NCBI GenBank assembly: GCA_031283515.1
Contig: JAITBS010000059.1
Span: forward strand, 1 to 12,508
DNA: 12,508 nt
DNA from: Planctomycetaceae bacterium
GTDB taxonomy: Bacteria; Planctomycetota; Planctomycetia; Pirellulales; Thermoguttaceae
Direction of reading: 5' to 3'
Both the position numbers and the translations under genes were made by a program. This document shows positions 6,626-12,420 of the stretch, piece by piece. The notes beneath the pieces were generated by a model. It saw nothing but the letters and a program-made list of their open reading frames with translations, did no database searches and had not been told where the DNA came from. The first letter of the stretch is position 1; each line of letters opens with the position of its first letter.

Positions 6626-8137
6626 TTATTTCGGTTTCTTTTTTACCAATTGTTTTATAGTTGATTTAACAGTTTTTGTATCTTTTTTCTCCTCGTTTAC
6701 TGTTTCTGTATTTTTTTTCTTTGACGGTGAAGATGAACTCTCATGATTATTCACAACTTGTTTCGGCGATGATGTTGTATGGGAAACTTTAGAAATATCT
6801 GTTTTTAGTTCTGATTTTATAGTGTGTTTCCCATCTTTTGTGTTTGGTTTTACAACTGATTTTGTTTCCGGTTTCATATTGGATTTATCATCCGTTTCTA
6901 CAACAGTTTTCGTGTCGGAATTTACAACCGGTATTGTTTCCGGTTTTACGCTGAGATTATCATTTGTTTCTGCTGCCGTTTTTGTTTCGGTTTTTATTTC
7001 GGTTTTTGTATCAGGTTTTACATCTGTCTTCGTGTCGGATTTCGCAACGGTTTTATTGTTTGGGGCAATTGTCTTTTTATTCGTCTCATTTTTGGTAACT
7101 TTTTTGCTTTTTTCCTGAACCGGTTCGAGTTGTTTTTCCTGAGGTTGTGGAATCGTCTGAGATGAATTGGGCAAATCCGTAACCGAATCAGTATTCTTTT
7201 TCACAGAAGTTTTTTCCTGCTTGGATGTTTTCTTCTTTTCTGTAGATGGCGTAACAACCTTAGTTTCCGTTTTCTCCGGCAAAATCGACGAATCGTGTTG
7301 ATAAACCGTTTCGTCTGAAATAAATTCCACTTCCGTTCCTCCATGTTCTTCGTCAAAATCGTCATCATCTGGAGTGCTAAACGGGATGGCTGCCAAAGGC
7401 GGAATAGGCGGTTTTACCGGCGGTTTGGCAACCGGTTTGGGAAGCGTGAGTACCGGCGGTGTCCAGGAACGGTTTTCCGCATCGGAATCAATTGATTTGA
7501 GTATCGAACGTAACTCCGTCAATTCGGGATCATTGTAAAAACCCGCCGCAAAATGATGAAGTTGCAACGAAAACATTAATCCATTCTTTTTATGAATTGT
7601 TCGCTCTAAACCTGCAACATTTTCACGTGTTCCTTCTTTGTTGACTTGGGTGAGGTCAAGTAAACGGAAAATACGCAATGAGGCTTCGTCCAACGGAATA
7701 ACATGACCGCCGAATGCCACTTGCGTTGTGTAATCGACCATAAACCGCGTACTACCCGAAATAGAATTAAGAAATTCGACCGCTTGTCCGAGATTTTTCC
7801 CTTTTTTACGTAACTCTTCGAGATCAAACATGTACGTTTTTTCGAAAACTCCCTGCAAAGTACGCCGAACACGTTCACCGGCAGCCAAAGGATCGGAAAG
7901 CATCGGAAATGTATCCGCAAGTTCATTAACCGTCGAAACCCGAATTTCATTCCAGTCAATGAAATAATTTTCCAAAACAGTAAAAGCCGAATCTGCATGT
8001 TCAAACAAAGAATTTTCCAATAAGGCAGCGTAAACCAAATGCGCTAAAACAGTTCGTTCCGGCGGATTGGGTAAACTTTTGTGCCGTTTTTGAAGAATCT
8101 TTGACAATGATTCAATTTTTTTGGTTTTCGAAATCAC
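6626..8137 (-). CDS. Endonuclease III-like (HhH-GPD fold) protein lacking key residues, with long Lys/Thr-rich tail
   Basis: 503 residues with a GTG start at 8137; no ATG is available in frame nearby. Residues 25-215 follow the helical HhH-GPD layout seen in planctomycete endonuclease III-like proteins: helices 28-60, FIDWNEIRVSTVNELADTF, FDLEELRKKG, and GGHVIPLDEASLRIFRLLDL, where Asp150 matches the catalytic Asp of the family. The hairpin normally reading LPGVGRKTA is replaced by a segment around ISGSTRFMVDY, so the catalytic Lys is missing. The whole protein has no Cys, so there is no 4Fe-4S cluster. A Pro-rich linker (230-250) and an acidic patch (256-272) lead to about 200 residues of degenerate Lys/Thr/Val/Glu repeats (PETKSVVKPNTKD-like) ending in KKKPK. 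A DNA-binding, non-glycosylase role is inferred. It follows rbfA at a distance and precedes the oxidoreductase. Confidence 0.65.
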   Translation of the reverse strand: MISKTKKIESLSKILQKRHKSLPNPPERTVLAHLVYAALLENSLFEHADSAFTVLENYFIDWNEIRVSTVNELADTFPMLSDPLAAGERVRRTLQGVFEKTYMFDLEELRKKGKNLGQAVEFLNSISGSTRFMVDYTTQVAFGGHVIPLDEASLRIFRLLDLTQVNKEGTRENVAGLERTIHKKNGLMFSLQLHHFAAGFYNDPELTELRSILKSIDSDAENRSWTPPVLTLPKPVAKPPVKPPIPPLAAIPFSTPDDDDFDEEHGGTEVEFISDETVYQHDSSILPEKTETKVVTPSTEKKKTSKQEKTSVKKNTDSVTDLPNSSQTIPQPQEKQLEPVQEKSKKVTKNETNKKTIAPNNKTVAKSDTKTDVKPDTKTEIKTETKTAAETNDNLSVKPETIPVVNSDTKTVVETDDKSNMKPETKSVVKPNTKDGKHTIKSELKTDISKVSHTTSSPKQVVNNHESSSSPSKKKNTETVNEEKKDTKTVKSTIKQLVKKKPK

Positions 8138-8485
8138 AGCCTTATTAAGGTGAAAAAGTGGAAATAAAAAAGGAATTGAGGAACGGAGTTTTTTTATGCT
8201 GCGTTTTGTGATGTTCCGGTTGAATTGAAAATTTCATTTTAGATTGACTTAGATTGACGGTTGATGATTTTTCAAATCCGTAATTATCAATCCGTAATTC
8301 ACGTCTGGCAATTCATTTCGGATAAATTATTACAAAACGGTTATAACCGAACATCAAACGATATACGATATTATGACAAATGTTGAGTGATGATTGAGAG
8401 GATTCAATTGATTAACGATCATTATTTTTTGTCTTATTCCAACTGTTTTTTATTTGCCCGCAAAATCAATATAATTGGTATTTTC
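8138..8485. other. Gene-free spacer between rbfA and the HhH-GPD-like gene
   Basis: No coding frame is supported. The spacer holds two direct near-repeats, TTAGATTGAC followed by TAGATTGACG (about 8240-8262) and ATCCGTAATT twice (about 8276 and 8290). It also holds the 12-bp perfect palindrome CGGTTATAACCG (8338-8349), which could be an operator. No clear terminator was found. Confidence 0.5.
8338..8349. promoter_or_regulatory. 12-bp perfect palindrome CGGTTATAACCG
   Basis: A perfect dyad in the spacer upstream of the HhH-GPD-like gene. It has the size of a typical regulator site. Nothing else supports it. Confidence 0.25.
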
Positions 8486-8920
8486 CTATTCTTCTTCTTC
8501 GTTTTCGTCTTCGTTATGATTTTCAGGATCACTTTCGGGATCACTTTTGGGATTACTTTCGGGATTACTTTCGGGATCACTTTTGGGCAGGATTTCGTCG
8601 AGAATTTTGGAAACGAGGAGTTGTTTTTTAACACCTTGATCAAGAATAAAATCAAGATGGGGCGTATATCGGATATCAATACGTTTTGCGACTTTTGATT
8701 GAAGGAATCCGGCACTGGATTTCAAACCTTTCATACAAAGATTCTGTTTTGTTTCGTCCCCCATGATGGAGACATAAATTTTTGCCGTTTGCAAATCACC
8801 GGAAACTTCGACACGCACTACGGTTACATCACTCACTCTCGGATCCTGAATTTCCGTTAGGATTGACATACTGACAACCTGCCGAATCGCTTCAGCGGCT
8901 TTTAAGGTTCTTCTGGACAT
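8486..8920 (-). CDS. rbfA: Ribosome-binding factor A with extra acidic tail
   Basis: 144 residues. Residues 1-110 are a standard RbfA KH-type domain: MSRRTLKAAEAIRQVVSMSI, ILTEIQDPRVSDVTVVRVEV (the family's conserved DPR), DLQTAKIYVSIMGDE, GLKSSAGFLQSKVAKRIDIR and YTPHLDFILDQGV. It assists 30S subunit maturation by binding the 16S rRNA 5' region. After residue 110 the protein continues as a repeat, SDPESNPESNPKSDPESDPE, and ends in a Glu/Asp-rich stretch. That tail is encoded by a 12-bp tandem repeat and is longer than usual for the family. The gene is not beside infB or nusA, where it often sits. No Shine-Dalgarno sequence is obvious. A sigma70-like promoter candidate lies at 8971-8998. Confidence 0.93.
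   Translation of the reverse strand: MSRRTLKAAEAIRQVVSMSILTEIQDPRVSDVTVVRVEVSGDLQTAKIYVSIMGDETKQNLCMKGLKSSAGFLQSKVAKRIDIRYTPHLDFILDQGVKKQLLVSKILDEILPKSDPESNPESNPKSDPESDPENHNEDENEEEE
8526..8585. repeat. 12-bp tandem repeat x5 inside rbfA
   Basis: Five uninterrupted copies of GGATCACTTTCG with single-base variants (ATCAC/ATTAC, TTCG/TTTG). On the minus strand they encode the tetrapeptide SDPE/SNPE/SNPK in the RbfA tail. The unit is a multiple of three, so copy-number change would keep the frame. Confidence 0.95.
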
Positions 8921-8970
8921 CGTCGAAAAAAAGCGAAAGAGAAACTATCCTACTGTAAAACAGAATTTTT

Positions 8971-8998
8971 AGAATAACAGATTTCTAAAATTTAGCAA
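8971..8998 (-). promoter_or_regulatory. Candidate sigma70-type promoter of rbfA
   Basis: On the minus strand, TTGCTA (8993-8998) and TATTCT (8971-8976) are separated by 16 bases, about 50 bases before the rbfA ATG. The match is partial (each hexamer 4 of 6). A 10-bp palindrome, ACCAGCTGGT (9000-9009), lies immediately upstream. Confidence 0.35.
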
Positions 8999-9014
8999 GA
9001 CCAGCTGGTTTTAG

Positions 9015-9172
9015 TTGATAGTTGATAGTTGATAGTTGATAGTGGATAGTGGATAGCGGCGCAAGCGGAGTAATACCGTTTGGGTTGTAATTCATCTGCA
9101 ACACTATCAACTATCAACTATCAACTATCAACTATCAACTATCAACTATCAACTATCAACATCAACTATTAA
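9015..9172. repeat. Inverted heptamer repeat arrays (TTGATAG)n / (CTATCAA)n
   Basis: The left arm has TTGATAG x4 then TGGATAG x2 (9015-9056). The right arm has CTATCAA x8 (9104-9159) plus degenerate copies to 9172. The 47-bp core between them includes GCGGAGTAATACC (9065-9077), identical to the core of the element near 12320. Together the arms can form a long hairpin. Array length is probably variable between strains. Confidence 0.92.
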
Positions 9173-9244
9173 CTAAAAAAACAACTTCATAAACTCATTA
9201 AATGGGATCAATTTTGCCGTAGAATTTATAAATTTCGCCTAGTT

Positions 9245-9341
9245 CCTTGTTAGTCTTTAATTTGAGGATATTGTGTTTTCCGATAAGCCTGTTTGGTCAA
9301 GGTTACCCTTCTGTTTATGCCAAATTTTAAGATTAACAAGG
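9245..9341. ncRNA. Candidate structured RNA or hairpin (13-bp closing stem)
   Basis: CCTTGTTAGTCTT (9245-9257) pairs with AAGATTAACAAGG (9329-9341), 12 Watson-Crick pairs and one G-U. Inside, TTTGG (9292-9296) pairs with CCAAA (9320-9324) and AAGG (9299-9302) with CCTT (9307-9310). No protein frame covers it. No known RNA family was recognised, and transcription is not shown. Confidence 0.35.
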
Positions 9342-9454
9342 CAATAGTATTCACCGGCTGGTTATTAATTCAGATAAATTTTTTGGTCATTTAGCGGAAT
9401 TTTTATTTGTATCTGTTCCCACTCAGATTGTGTATTGTGTTTGTGTTGATGATT

Positions 9455-9555
9455 CCATTTCCTAAATTCCGCAGGAATGAGATGTGTAAAACCGTTGGTT
9501 TCGCTGCGATCCGCTGCGGTTTTGCCTAATCTCACCTCTTGCGGAATTAAAATGG
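9455..9555 (+). ncRNA. Candidate structured RNA: four stacked helices
   Basis: A 101-nt rod made of four helices separated by small internal loops: 9455-9460 with 9550-9555 (6 bp), 9465-9473 with 9540-9548 (9 bp), 9478-9483 with 9529-9534 (6 bp) and 9488-9494 with 9517-9523 (7 bp). It is capped by a 22-nt loop containing the direct repeat CGCTGCG / CGCTGCGG. That is 28 pairs in about 100 nt. It stands upstream of the alpha-CTD operon. It may be an RNA or a DNA palindrome; strand is assumed from the downstream genes. Confidence 0.4.
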
Positions 9556-9630
9556 AAAAATAAAAAATGAGAAAAAATTGAAAAAAATTTGTTTTTTTGC
9601 CAAATTCGGATAGGAAAAAAAAACTTTTTT

Positions 9631-9639
9631 TGTTATGAT
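9631..9639 (+). promoter_or_regulatory. Extended -10 promoter candidate with upstream A-tracts
   Basis: TGTTATGAT matches the extended -10 form (TGn plus TATGAT, 5 of 6). The -35 position (9611-9616, TAGGAA) is poor. Upstream lie A- or T-tracts at about 9556-9560, 9562-9567, 9572-9577, 9581-9587, 9592-9598, 9615-9623 and 9625-9631, several about one helical turn apart. They resemble an UP element or intrinsic bend. It would drive the plus-strand genes from about 9646. Confidence 0.45.
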
Positions 9640-9736
9640 GTTGTAGTTTGTTTTGGCATTACCTCTGACATTGTGTGTTGGAGGGTTGGGTTCAATCAAT
9701 CCTTTTGCCGTTATTTTTCCTTTAATTGACGATTCA

Positions 9737-9916
9737 ATGACAAAGACTAAAACGACCTCAGCAGTTTATGAACAAAATAATTTAACAATTCAACAATGGA
9801 TTGTGTTAGTATTTTCTTTCCTGCTTGGTATTGCTGCTGTTTTGACCGTTGATAAACTTTTTATTGCGGATTCGATGCCGACCAGTTCCGTTCATGCGGC
9901 GGTCTCGCACCCTTGA
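9737..9916 (+). CDS. Small single-pass membrane protein, unknown function
   Basis: 59 residues from the ATG at 9737. A polar N-terminus (MTKTKTTSAVYEQNNLTIQQ) leads into one hydrophobic helix at about residues 21-40 (WIVLVFSFLLGIAAVL), then VDKLFIADSMPTSSVHAAV. An earlier TTG at 9653 would add 28 residues but lies only a few bases after the predicted transcription start, so the ATG is preferred. No Shine-Dalgarno sequence is visible at the ATG; a GGAGGG at 9680-9685 has no suitable start after it. The protein is not recognised. It lies 83 bp before the alpha-CTD gene on the same strand and may share its promoter. Whether it is translated is uncertain. Confidence 0.5.
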   Translation: MTKTKTTSAVYEQNNLTIQQWIVLVFSFLLGIAAVLTVDKLFIADSMPTSSVHAAVSHP

Positions 9917-9986
9917 CAAAAAAGAAAAGAATCTTGCAGAAAAAGAATTGTAAGAAACAATACAAATAAATAAACATTATTTTCGC

Positions 9987-9991
9987 GGAGG
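9987..9991 (+). promoter_or_regulatory. Strong Shine-Dalgarno GGAGG of the alpha-CTD gene
   Basis: GGAGG eight bases before the ATG at 10000. It is the best ribosome site in the window and suggests high translation. Confidence 0.8.
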
Positions 9992-9999
9992 AAAAAACA

Positions 10000-10281
10000 A
10001 TGGGAACACGTATTCCATTAAATACATCTTATATTGAACAGAAAAAGTTGGAAAAAAAACTGGAACTCAGTACAGCGGAAATCGGACTTTCCGTTCGAAC
10101 CACTAATTGTCTTGATGAACAGGGAATTTGTACTGTTGGCGATTTACTGGCTTGCCAACGGGAAGACCTCTTGAAAATTGCGAATTTCGGTGAAAAAACA
10201 TTAGAAGAAGTTTATAAAGCCCTTGAGAAATTGGGATTTATTCGTGCTGATCGTCGTTCTTCAACGGCGAAATCGGCTTGA
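10000..10281 (+). CDS. Stand-alone RNA polymerase alpha C-terminal-domain protein
   Basis: 93 residues. Residues 23-80 (LSTAEIGLSVRTTNCLDEQG to NFGEKTLEEVYKALEKLGF) are an alpha-CTD helix-hairpin-helix fold, preceded by a short charged arm (EQKKLEKKLE) and followed by a basic tail. There is no alpha N-terminal domain, so this is not the polymerase subunit itself. The residues of the E. coli '265 determinant' that contact UP-element DNA are nearly all kept: Arg33, Asn36, Cys37, Gly64, Lys66 and Glu70 match R265, N268, C269, G296, K298 and E302, with Thr67 for S299. DNA minor-groove binding is therefore plausible. Planctomycetes carry such orphan proteins; their role is unknown. The gene has a strong GGAGG site, and the next gene starts eight bases after its stop, so they are probably co-transcribed. 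Confidence 0.88.
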   Translation: MGTRIPLNTSYIEQKKLEKKLELSTAEIGLSVRTTNCLDEQGICTVGDLLACQREDLLKIANFGEKTLEEVYKALEKLGFIRADRRSSTAKSA

Positions 10282-10286
10282 GGTGA
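10281..10286 (+). promoter_or_regulatory. Shine-Dalgarno site AGGTGA for the GTG-start gene
   Basis: AGGTGA overlaps the last base of the alpha-CTD stop codon and stands about four bases before the GTG at 10290. It supports that unusual start and translational coupling. Confidence 0.55.
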
Positions 10287-10289
10287 ACG

Positions 10290-11645
10290 GTGTTTGACGA
10301 TTCTTCCGGTTTTTCCAGACATTCTATTTCAAATCATTCCGGTTCCGCACGGACTGGAAAATCATCACAATCACCTCCACCTCGTTGGGGTGAACCGATC
10401 TTTTTTTCAATTATTCTTATTACGGGAGTTGTCGTGTTTTGCATCCAACTCTGGACATGGGCAATTCCACAACTAACATTTTATCAAGAATTTGTTGCAT
10501 CACACGGCACAATTATTGAGACCAAAGTTGCTGAAATGACAATTGATTCTGTGAGTGTTTTCCGACCGGAAGTTCTTTTGGAACATCAAGTTCAAGGAGT
10601 TTTTTATCGTGTTTGGACATTTGATTTTCGGACATTGCAACCCAAAGAGGGATTTGCCGCCAATCGGCAACTTGCCGAATCTTTGTTGTTGCGGTTCCAG
10701 ACTGGTCAATTGACCGAATGTTGGTACCGAACCGGTCATCCAGAAGAAGCGGTTGTTGTTTGGAAAAATTCTGTTTGGGGTTGGTTTTTCTTGCTTCTTT
10801 CGTTTTCGTTGATTGTTTCGGGGCTGGTTGGTTTTGTTCAATCTTGCCGTTTAATTACTGTTTCTGAAGAGCGAAAGGCAGCTCGAGCCAAATCTGTTTC
10901 TCCGCTTCAATCTTTAACCGGCAACTCACGGCGTGTTGATTGGTCAACAGTTCCTGATATTCGAATCATCAACGAAAGTCCCGGAACACATTTAGCTTTT
11001 CGTTTACCGATTGGTAATCAACCGATTTTTCCGCTTGTCGGAATGACATTATTTACGTTGGCATGGTTTATTGTTTCCTTTGGGATAATGTTTCACTCAT
11101 TTATTTATCCTGAGGAAAACAGGTCTGATCAAGTTATTGGAATTGTGTTCCGTGGTTTATTTTGTGGAGTTGGCATTATTCTTTTGGTGAGTGTGATGCA
11201 CCGGTTATTCCTTGCGTTCCGTTTGGGTCTGACGTTGCTGGAAATTTCGGATCATCCGTTGTATCCGGGTCGAAGATACCGTGTTTTACTTCAACAATCC
11301 GGTGTGTTGAGATTTGACCATTTTTCTGTTGATCTTATTTGTGAAGAAATTGCTCGATTCCGGCAAGGCACTGATACGGTAACAAACCGCAAAGATGTTT
11401 TCCGCCAAACGATGTTTAGTCGAAATGATTTTGAAACAACTCATGATTTACCGCTTCATCAGGAATTTTTCTTCCAACTTCCGATTGACGCCATGCATTC
11501 ATTCCGTCACGAAAATAATGAAATTTTTTGGAAGATTGATCTTTACGCCAAAATTGTTGGTGAACCTGAAATTTGCCGTGAATGTCCTATTGTGGTTCGT
11601 CCTGTTGTGCTGAACGACTTAACACTGGAAGGTGGCGGACTATGA
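10290..11645 (+). CDS. Four-helix DUF3592-like membrane protein with C-terminal arrestin-like domain
   Basis: 451 residues from a GTG start (AGGTGA upstream). Residues 1-34 are Ser/Gly/Pro-rich. Membrane helices lie at about 36-59, 162-186, 248-270 and 283-306. Between helices 1 and 2 is a DUF3592-type strand-rich domain (HGTIIETKVAEMTIDSVSVF, then FQTGQLTECWYRTGHPEEAV). After helix 4 comes a soluble beta-rich domain (ISDHPLYPGRRYRVLLQQSG, DLICEEIARFRQGTDTVTNR, then FFFQLPIDAMHSFRHENNEI and WKIDLYAKIVGEPEICRECP), whose layout resembles arrestin-like beta-sandwiches. The next gene encodes a shorter protein of the same kind, and the two overlap by ATGA. Function is unknown; a membrane-tethered partner of the next protein is inferred. 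Confidence 0.75.
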   Translation: MFDDSSGFSRHSISNHSGSARTGKSSQSPPPRWGEPIFFSIILITGVVVFCIQLWTWAIPQLTFYQEFVASHGTIIETKVAEMTIDSVSVFRPEVLLEHQVQGVFYRVWTFDFRTLQPKEGFAANRQLAESLLLRFQTGQLTECWYRTGHPEEAVVVWKNSVWGWFFLLLSFSLIVSGLVGFVQSCRLITVSEERKAARAKSVSPLQSLTGNSRRVDWSTVPDIRIINESPGTHLAFRLPIGNQPIFPLVGMTLFTLAWFIVSFGIMFHSFIYPEENRSDQVIGIVFRGLFCGVGIILLVSVMHRLFLAFRLGLTLLEISDHPLYPGRRYRVLLQQSGVLRFDHFSVDLICEEIARFRQGTDTVTNRKDVFRQTMFSRNDFETTHDLPLHQEFFFQLPIDAMHSFRHENNEIFWKIDLYAKIVGEPEICRECPIVVRPVVLNDLTLEGGGL

Positions 11646-12109
11646 GTAGTATCATCAGTAAAATTATTAACTCTTCTGTAGAGCGGGTTAACTCTATTTT
11701 GCCGCGAATTGTTATTACGTTGGACGGACGTGGCAGCCGGCTTTACCATCCTGGTGAGACATTGGCAGGCAGTTATTGGTTTGATTTTGTTGGCGGCGAT
11801 GATATTCAAGCGGTTGAGTGTTCGATTCTCTGGCATACGGAGGGAAAAGGCAGTGAAGATATGGGGGTTCACGCATTTTGGCGGCATGCAACGGATGCGG
11901 GTGATTGGATTGATCCGCGGCGGCCGGGGCGGTTCCGTACAATTTTGCCGCAAAGTCCGTTATCTTATTCGGGAATTTTGATTAAAATTTATTGGTCGGT
12001 TCGAGTTCGGCTTTTTCTTTCAGACGGACGTGAAGCTGTTGAGGATTTAGCGTTCAGGCTTGGTAATCTCCCCGATGTCCGAACGTTGAAACCGGTCGAT
12101 CTTTCGTGA
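11642..12109 (+). CDS. Small arrestin-like beta-sandwich protein, partner of upstream membrane protein
   Basis: 155 residues. The ATG at 11642 is used because it overlaps the stop of the previous gene (ATGA) and removes 20 residues that are only antisense-like read-through from 11582. It has no signal peptide or membrane helix. The sequence RIVITLDGRGSRLYHPGETL opens a strand-rich domain. It is followed by VECSILWHTEGKGSEDMGVH, then RTILPQSPLSYSGILIKIYW and VRVRLFLSDGREAVEDLAFR. The order of motifs (Pro-Gly-Glu loop, middle strands, LPxxxxSYxG, then an alternating strand) parallels the C-terminal domain of the upstream protein (YPGRRYRV, QLPIDAMHSF, FWKIDLYAKI). It is probably an arrestin-like cytoplasmic protein; function is not known. 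It is the last gene of the operon, and no clear terminator follows. Confidence 0.75.
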   Translation: MSSIISKIINSSVERVNSILPRIVITLDGRGSRLYHPGETLAGSYWFDFVGGDDIQAVECSILWHTEGKGSEDMGVHAFWRHATDAGDWIDPRRPGRFRTILPQSPLSYSGILIKIYWSVRVRLFLSDGREAVEDLAFRLGNLPDVRTLKPVDLS

Positions 12110-12245
12110 ATAGGGATTTTCAGGTTCTACAGGGAATCTCTAAAAATTAATTTTAAACCACAAAAGACACAGAAAAAATTTTAATTTGAATCAAAACATA
12201 ATTGTAATCTATCAGTGGCATTTTTGTAGTTACCAATAATAGGTA

Positions 12246-12258
12246 GCCCTGAAAGGGC
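12246..12258. repeat. REP-like hairpin GCCCTGAAAGGGC
   Basis: Five-bp stem GCCCT/AGGGC with a GAA loop. It is one of three GC-rich small hairpins in the element and stands out against AT-rich surroundings. Confidence 0.75.
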
Positions 12259-12377
12259 GTGGTTAGTTGATAGTGGAGAGTTGATAGTGGAGAGTTCGCA
12301 CGCGGATTCAAAACGTTTTGGTATTACTCCGCGTGCGAACTATCAACTCTCCACTATCAACTATCAACTATTCCATT

Positions 12378-12420
12378 GCCCCGTTGGGGCGGGTTATAAT
12401 CCAGACGCCCCTATCGGGGC
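12378..12420. repeat. Two REP-like hairpins, GCCCCGTTGGGGC and GCCCCTATCGGGGC
   Basis: Two adjacent hairpins with identical GCCCC/GGGGC stems and different loops (GTT and TATC), 16 bases apart. They have no T-run after them, so they are not intrinsic terminators. Confidence 0.75.

Larger units (their letters stand above)
8921..9736. other. Long divergent intergenic region with repeats and candidate RNAs
   Basis: The stretch between rbfA (minus) and the plus-strand operon. From left to right it holds the rbfA promoter candidate, the heptamer repeat hairpin (9015-9172), an imperfect hairpin (9245-9341), a four-helix hairpin (9455-9555), a run of A-tracts (9556-9631) and an extended -10 box (9631-9639). 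An open frame can be drawn from a TTG at 9653 into the small membrane protein, but it would start about at the predicted transcript end, so it is not used. Confidence 0.6.

Noticed and set aside
8387..8698. Plus-strand frame with repeated ITFG residues
   Set aside because: It is the antisense reading of the 12-bp tandem repeat in rbfA.
9015..9172. Heptamer arrays as a CRISPR array
   Set aside because: The repeats are 7 bp and contiguous with no spacers, and no cas gene is present.
9913..9918. Perfect TTGACA -35 hexamer just before the alpha-CTD gene
   Set aside because: It overlaps the stop of the small membrane protein gene, and nothing like a -10 box stands 16-18 bases later (GCAGAA). It is probably chance.
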